From: Planctomycetota bacterium
GTDB lineage: Bacteria > Planctomycetota > UBA1135 > GCA-002686595
Assembly: GCA_029259605.1 (NCBI GenBank)
Contig: JAJDEV010000115.1
Span: forward strand, 20,596 to 84,595
Length of the DNA: 64,000 nt
Reading direction: 5' to 3'
Shown: positions 60,273 through 64,000 of the stretch, piece after piece
Layout: the number at the start of each line of letters is the position of its first letter
Position numbering within the stretch: the stretch's first letter is position 1
Position numbers and translations under genes: made by a program
The notes under the pieces: model-generated
Told to the model about the DNA's origin: nothing
Databases searched by the model: none
The model's input: the letters and a program-made list of their open reading frames with translations, nothing else

Positions 60273-61180
60273 GATGTGAACCTTGCCACGGCCGGGACGC
60301 GCTCCCGACGTGCCATTCGCCGCGGGCCTTGACGTATCGATCGATCGCGCGACGTACGGCCGATGGTCCGCACACGGGGAGCCCGATCTTCATCCCGTCG
60401 GCGAGGCGAGCCTTCCGGATCATCCACCGATGGACGTCGTCCGGCGTCGCGCCAACGAGGTCGTCGAGCGGGTCGAACTCGCTCGTGGATGCCATCCGGG
60501 ATTCGACCAGGTCGCGCAGTGAGTCAGGATCCTCGCCCTCGAGTGGCCCGAACGTGTTGCGGTATGCGGACGGGTCGAACTCGCTAGACGTCGACGATTC
60601 CGACGTCGCTAGCGCGACCCAATCGGATGACAGCCAGGGCGGTCGAGGGCCCGCGAGAAACCGTCGCGCACTCCCGAACTCATGGCCCTCCGGCTCCGTG
60701 ACCATGCCGGCGCGAACGGGGTTGGCGTCGATGTAACGCATAACGGCTCGTCGGTAGGACTCGCTGTCCACCGGCTTCGAGAAGAACCGCGCGCGAATGA
60801 GAGGGCCGTCGCGTCGACGCCTGCGATTGAAGAAGCGCGAGTAGGCGCATTGGACGCGTCGCATGGCCTCCGACAACTCACCGATCGGACTGCGGACGAG
60901 CAGATGGAAGTGGGTTGTCATCAGGCAGTACGCGTGCACTTCCAGCCGACCGGTGCGGACCTCTGACGCGAGCCGGGAGAGGAAGTAGCGCTTGTCCGAA
61001 CGCGCCTCGAAGTAGGGCCTCTTCGCGATCGCGCGGTTGATGACGTGATGCCAGCTGCCCGGCGCGTCTCCTCGGGGGCGTCGTGCCATGCTTCCCGACT
61101 GGACGGGTGGGGAGCGAGATGGTTGCGGCTGGTGCGGCGCTTTTCGTCGGAGTTCTTGCGGGTGGTGTGCGACTCGGTAT
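59998..61180. mobile_element. Family A complete element: RAYT transposase gene within 25-nt terminal inverted repeats
   Basis: 1183 bp. The left terminus (ATACGGAGTCGCACACC...CGCAA) and right terminus (TTGCG...GTGTGCGACTCGGTAT) match at 24 of 25 positions as inverted repeats. An inner inverted repeat (TGCCGCACCAAC / GGCTGGTGCGGCG) follows. Between them is one gene, the minus-strand RAYT 60061-61089. The ends are the same as those of the two 224-bp elements at 44636 and 47534. The left end has entered the 3' end of a lipoprotein gene; the right end is 5 nt from the stop of the FG-GAP gene. No target duplication is seen. Confidence 0.88.
60061..61089 (-). CDS. REP-associated tyrosine transposase (RAYT, Y1_Tnp/IS200-like)
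   Basis: 342 aa from the ATG at 61089. The HUH domain is clear: GSWHHVINRAIAKRPYFEA, LEVHAYCLMTTHFHLLVRSP (His-x-His metal site at HFH), and the catalytic-Tyr helix region MRRVQCAYSRFFNRRRRRDG. Then RFFSKPVDSESYRRAVMRYIDANPVRAG, the conserved RAYT C-terminal part. A long extra C-terminal region (~160-342, ending ASWIVREALATTLALRP) is more than most IS200 transposases have and may bind the element ends. It would nick and join single strands at the terminal repeats. Fragments of this C-terminus persist in both 224-bp elements, showing common descent. Confidence 0.92.
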   Translation of the reverse strand: MARRPRGDAPGSWHHVINRAIAKRPYFEARSDKRYFLSRLASEVRTGRLEVHAYCLMTTHFHLLVRSPIGELSEAMRRVQCAYSRFFNRRRRRDGPLIRARFFSKPVDSESYRRAVMRYIDANPVRAGMVTEPEGHEFGSARRFLAGPRPPWLSSDWVALATSESSTSSEFDPSAYRNTFGPLEGEDPDSLRDLVESRMASTSEFDPLDDLVGATPDDVHRWMIRKARLADGMKIGLPVCGPSAVRRAIDRYVKARGEWHVGSASRPWQGSHLIWPGLLRDLCCLPFARIGRICGTTTWTATKRIELHHRSIADGSGHATAASWIVREALATTLALRPSADP

Positions 61181-61185
61181 CGGCG

Positions 61186-63729
61186 TCAGTGCGTGCCGAC
61201 CGTGACGAGGTCGGCGTTCGAGAGGCGGCCGGCGGACGGGAACCACGCTTGCCAGAAGAGGCTCAGGCCGACGAAGCCGGGGTCGAGCGGGATCATCCCT
61301 TCGGTCGAGCCGGCTCCCGAAGCGTCGAGTGGTACCACGGCGAACTGGACCAGCGAGGCGGGGGCGAGGCGGAGGATGCCCACCCCGAGTTCGATGCGGG
61401 CCGAGGCGAGCGAGTACGCCAGGACCGCGGACGTCGACGGCGGGCCGTAGAGATCGAGACGCGCCGTCTTCCCCACCGCGGGCGGGTTGTGCCAGCCGAG
61501 GTGTCGGACGAACGAGCGCAGGAAGCGAACGGGCTGGTCGTTGTTGGCGACGAACACGTCGAGGTCGCCGTCCTCGTCGACATCTCCGACCGACGTGTCG
61601 TACGACGACCGGCCCGTCTCGGATGCGAGCTCTGACTGGTCGGTGAAGTTCGCGCTCCCGTCGTTCGTGTAGAGGATCCCCGCGTTCCCGTCGGCGTAGC
61701 AGTCGAGGTCGCCGTCTTCGTCGACGTCGAAGAGCTCGATCGAACGGTCCCAGGTGATCCGGTTCGGCACGCGCGCCGCCTCGTCCGTGAAGATGCCCGT
61801 GCCGTCGTTGAGGCCGAGCTGGATCTTGCCGTTGAACGTCCCGCCCATGAAGTCGAGGTCGCCGTCGCCGTCGAGGTCTCCGACCGCGATCGCGCGCGCG
61901 CCGACCATGCTGGCCGGAACCGCGCCCGGAACGTCCGTGAAGACGCCGGCGCCGTCGTTTCGCCAGACCCGGTGCGAAGTCTGACTGCCGACCAGAAGGT
62001 CGGGATCACCGTCGCCGTCGAGGTCGGCCGCGACGATCTCCTCGACCCACTCGCTCCCGGTGGGGAGGTTCGGCACCAGCGTGAACAAGCCGGCGCCATC
62101 GTTCAGCAGAAGCCGGCACGTGATGAAGCGCTCCATGCCGAGCACCGCGTCGAGGTCGCCGTCGGCGTCGACGTCGACGAGAGCCGCGCATGTGGTGCGT
62201 TGGCCGAGCAACGGAAACTGGGTGCCGCTCACGTCGACGAACGTCCCGCCGTCGTTTCGGTAGAGCCGGTCGAGCCCGTCGTTCGCCACCAGGAGGTCCG
62301 GGTCCCCGTCCCCGTCGACGTCCCCGGAAGCGAGGTCCAGAGTCGTGCGCTTCGCAGGCGGTAGCTTTCCGACGGCCTCGACGAACGGCTCGGGCAGGTG
62401 ATTCAGATACAACCGGTTGGCGCCCGCGAGCCCGAGGATGAGGTCGAGGTCGCCGTCGCCGTCCGTGTCCGCCAGCGCCGACGCGAAGACGCCGGCCTCG
62501 ATCAGCGGGAACCCGGACTCGACCGTGACGTCGACGAAGCTGCCGTCGCCGCGACCGAGGTACAGCCGGTCGTCGGTGGTGACCATGTCGCTGGTCGTGA
62601 TCAAGGCGTCCAGGTCCCCGTCGCCATCGACATCCCCGAGCGAAACGGAGCTGTCGAGCTGGAGTTCGGCTGGCACGTCCGGCTCCTCGACGAACGAAGC
62701 GTTGCCATCGTTGAGGTACACGTGGTCCTGGCCCGTGGTCCTTCCGACACAGCTACCCAGCGCGCAGACCCCGGTGTTCGTGACGTACGCATCGAGGTCG
62801 CCGTCGCCGTCCAGGTCGCCGAGCGCGACGTCGACCGAGTACTCCCGGATGTCGGGCAGACCCGCGGATGCGTCGGTGAACGAGCCGGCGCCGTCGTTCA
62901 GCCAGATCGCGTTCCCGACGGATTCGGTCCAAGCGGCGACGAACGCATCCAGGTCGCCATCGCCGTCGAGGTCGCCGAGCGCGATGGATCCCACGTTCAA
63001 CAAGGCCGGAATCGACGCTCCCGGCACGAGGGTGGAATCGCGGAACCGACCCTCGCCGTTGTTGAGCAGCAGGACCGTCTCGCGGTTCGCGCCCTGGGTG
63101 AGAAGGTCCGGATCCCCGTCTCCGTCCACGTCGGCGAAGGCCGCGAACTGCGTGTGGCTGACGTACGCCGGGAGCTGCGCCGAGCCATCGGAGAAGACGC
63201 CCGTTCCGTCGTTGATGTAGAGCTCGTCCGCGGGGGTGAAGTCGTTCGCGTTCCCGACGAAGACGTCCAGGTCTCCATCCATGTCGACGTCCGCCAACTC
63301 GATGACGACCGACTGTTCGGTCGAGACCGGCAGCACGCCGACCGACTCGGTGAAGTTCCCGAGGCCGTCGTTGAGGAGGACGAGGTTGGCCGCGCTCGTG
63401 CCGACGACGAGGTCCGGGGTCAGGTTCCCGTCGAGGTCGCCGACGGCGACGGACAGATGCGCTGCGGGCGAAGTCAGATCGCTCGAGTCACCGAAGTGCC
63501 CGAGCCCGTCGTTCCACCGCAGGGTCACCGGGCCGAAGGTCGCCAGGACCGCGTCGAGATCCCCGTCGCCGTCGGCGTCGAAGAGCCGCGCCTCGGTCGC
63601 GTAGTTCGCGTCGGCGGGGAACGTGCGATGCGCTTCCGCGAGCAGCGGGCGCTGACTCGCCGTGTCCTGGGCGGAGGCGAGCGGGACGAGGACAGGGGCG
63701 ATCCAACCGGCAAGGGCGAGTCGAGCCAT
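61186..63729 (-). CDS. Secreted FG-GAP/VCBS-repeat protein
   Basis: 847 aa with a signal peptide (ALAGWIAPVLVPLASAQ). More than ten ~60-residue repeats each carry a Ca-binding DxDxDxD(L)D loop, e.g. FDADGDGDLDAVLATF, GDLDGDGDLDAFVAAW and DVDEDGDLDCYAD. Between them are 'LYLNDGTGxFxD' strands, i.e. a beta-propeller of integrin FG-GAP/VCBS type. The last ~100 residues (VGKTARLDLYGPPSTSAVLA ... IPLDPGFVGLSLFWQAWFPS ... LSNADLVTVG) form a module like the C-terminus of the 1237-3000 protein, probably a sorting or anchoring domain of this lineage. A RAYT element ends 5 nt beyond its stop. Confidence 0.88.
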   Translation of the reverse strand: MARLALAGWIAPVLVPLASAQDTASQRPLLAEAHRTFPADANYATEARLFDADGDGDLDAVLATFGPVTLRWNDGLGHFGDSSDLTSPAAHLSVAVGDLDGNLTPDLVVGTSAANLVLLNDGLGNFTESVGVLPVSTEQSVVIELADVDMDGDLDVFVGNANDFTPADELYINDGTGVFSDGSAQLPAYVSHTQFAAFADVDGDGDPDLLTQGANRETVLLLNNGEGRFRDSTLVPGASIPALLNVGSIALGDLDGDGDLDAFVAAWTESVGNAIWLNDGAGSFTDASAGLPDIREYSVDVALGDLDGDGDLDAYVTNTGVCALGSCVGRTTGQDHVYLNDGNASFVEEPDVPAELQLDSSVSLGDVDGDGDLDALITTSDMVTTDDRLYLGRGDGSFVDVTVESGFPLIEAGVFASALADTDGDGDLDLILGLAGANRLYLNHLPEPFVEAVGKLPPAKRTTLDLASGDVDGDGDPDLLVANDGLDRLYRNDGGTFVDVSGTQFPLLGQRTTCAALVDVDADGDLDAVLGMERFITCRLLLNDGAGLFTLVPNLPTGSEWVEEIVAADLDGDGDPDLLVGSQTSHRVWRNDGAGVFTDVPGAVPASMVGARAIAVGDLDGDGDLDFMGGTFNGKIQLGLNDGTGIFTDEAARVPNRITWDRSIELFDVDEDGDLDCYADGNAGILYTNDGSANFTDQSELASETGRSSYDTSVGDVDEDGDLDVFVANNDQPVRFLRSFVRHLGWHNPPAVGKTARLDLYGPPSTSAVLAYSLASARIELGVGILRLAPASLVQFAVVPLDASGAGSTEGMIPLDPGFVGLSLFWQAWFPSAGRLSNADLVTVGTH

Positions 63730-63777
63730 GATCGAAGACCTCCGGAGGCAGGGCGGCAGAGCGAGGGTGCGTCCATG

Positions 63778-63942
63778 CTAGCAGGCCGTGGCTAAACTCA
63801 CGCCATCCTCGAGGAGCGCTGGATCCGCGCTGCCCGCGTTCCGCTTCCTCCGAGTATCCACGAATACGCGTCGTCGGCGCGCCTTGTCAGCGCGGATCCA
63901 TCACCCTCCGAGGACGCCGTGAGTTTAGCCACGGCCTGCTAG
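63778..63942. mobile_element. Family B palindromic element with CTAG ends, copy 2
   Basis: 165 bp from CTAG to CTAG. The first 25 bases (CTAGCAGGCCGTGGC...) and last 25 are perfect inverted repeats. Pairing continues imperfectly inward (CCTCGaGGAG / CTCCGAGG; TGGATCCGCGCTG / CAGCGCGGATCCA), so nearly the whole element can fold into one long hairpin. There is no coding sequence. It lies 48 bp upstream of the FG-GAP gene start on the other strand, so it may affect its promoter. Confidence 0.85.
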
Positions 63943-64000
63943 CAGACTGTGGCAAACGTCATTCACCCGCAGAACGCCGTCCTCCACTCCGGCTTGGCCC
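63939..64000. mobile_element. Family B palindromic element, copy 3 (cut by window end)
   Basis: It starts at the shared CTAG of copy 2 and reads CTAGCAGACTGTGGCAAACG..., nearly identical over 62 bp to the left end of copy 1 at 52379-52440 (two differences by eye). Two elements are thus arranged in tandem at one CTAG. The right end is outside the window. Confidence 0.75.

Noticed and set aside
61186..63729. Repetitive GTCGCCGTCGCCGTC tracts considered as DNA repeats
   Set aside because: They encode Ca-binding DGDGDLD loops on the minus strand at regular ~60-codon spacing.

Overview
The window is a G+C-rich bacterial chromosome segment (roughly two-thirds G+C by eye). Its gene content suggests a Planctomycetota-like organism. 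It has an ECF sigma factor of the 'GHTLQPTALV' type coupled to a Ser/Thr kinase, kinases fused to SUMF1, TPR or beta-propeller sensor regions, secreted FG-GAP and BNR repeat proteins with a shared C-terminal module, and many GTG/TTG starts. This assignment is inferred from gene style; there is no rRNA or other phylogenetic marker in the window. The only intact RNA gene seen is tRNA-Arg(CCT).

Layout. 1-9.7 kb is mostly housekeeping, surface and signalling: a partial serine hydrolase, a YjdF-like membrane protein, a BNR-repeat exoprotein, the sigma/kinase-SUMF1 pair, a lipoprotein, a SUMF1 protein, a methyltransferase and a DoxX protein. 9.9-13.2 kb holds a tyrosine recombinase, a phosphoesterase, an AbiEi-like antitoxin and a winged-helix/nucleotidyltransferase pair with a palindromic operator, ending at tRNA-Arg. 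13.4-41.4 kb is a defence island. Its first part is a tight operon (DUF499 ATPase, DUF3780, DUF1156 DNA methyltransferase, PLD-helicase) with a DUF262 + HEPN-like pair behind it. Next comes a mosaic of cassettes separated by repeated, truncated copies of the 3' end of a PLD/DUF3427 helicase and by tRNA-like 3' fragments. The intact DUF3427 helicase and an EVE-McrB/McrC restriction pair close the island. 41.7-51.2 kb has two sensor kinases and a RecB-like nuclease-helicase. 51.5-54.7 kb has exported proteins, a tandem pair of HExxH proteins and a HigBA-like pair. 55.3-58.8 kb is a second, lower-G+C accessory cassette, ending at a tRNA-Gly 3'-half scar. 59.5-64 kb has a lipoprotein, a complete RAYT element, an FG-GAP protein and palindromic elements.

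How it works together. The island combines restriction-type systems that probably sense modified or unmodified DNA (the methyltransferase operon and EVE-McrBC), PLD-helicases, HEPN-type putative RNases and toxin-antitoxin-like pairs. The most unusual signals concern how it was assembled. Family A is a REP-associated tyrosine transposase inside a 1183-bp element with 25-nt terminal inverted repeats. Two 224-bp derivatives keep only the ends and the transposase C-terminus, and in all three the right end lies 4-6 nt from a stop codon. Family B is a set of about 162-bp palindromic elements flanked by CTAG. One interrupts a gene in frame, and removing it restores perfect alignment with the neighbouring paralogue. 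In addition, three copies of one helicase 3' end, each next to a different cassette, look like recombination or integration scars.
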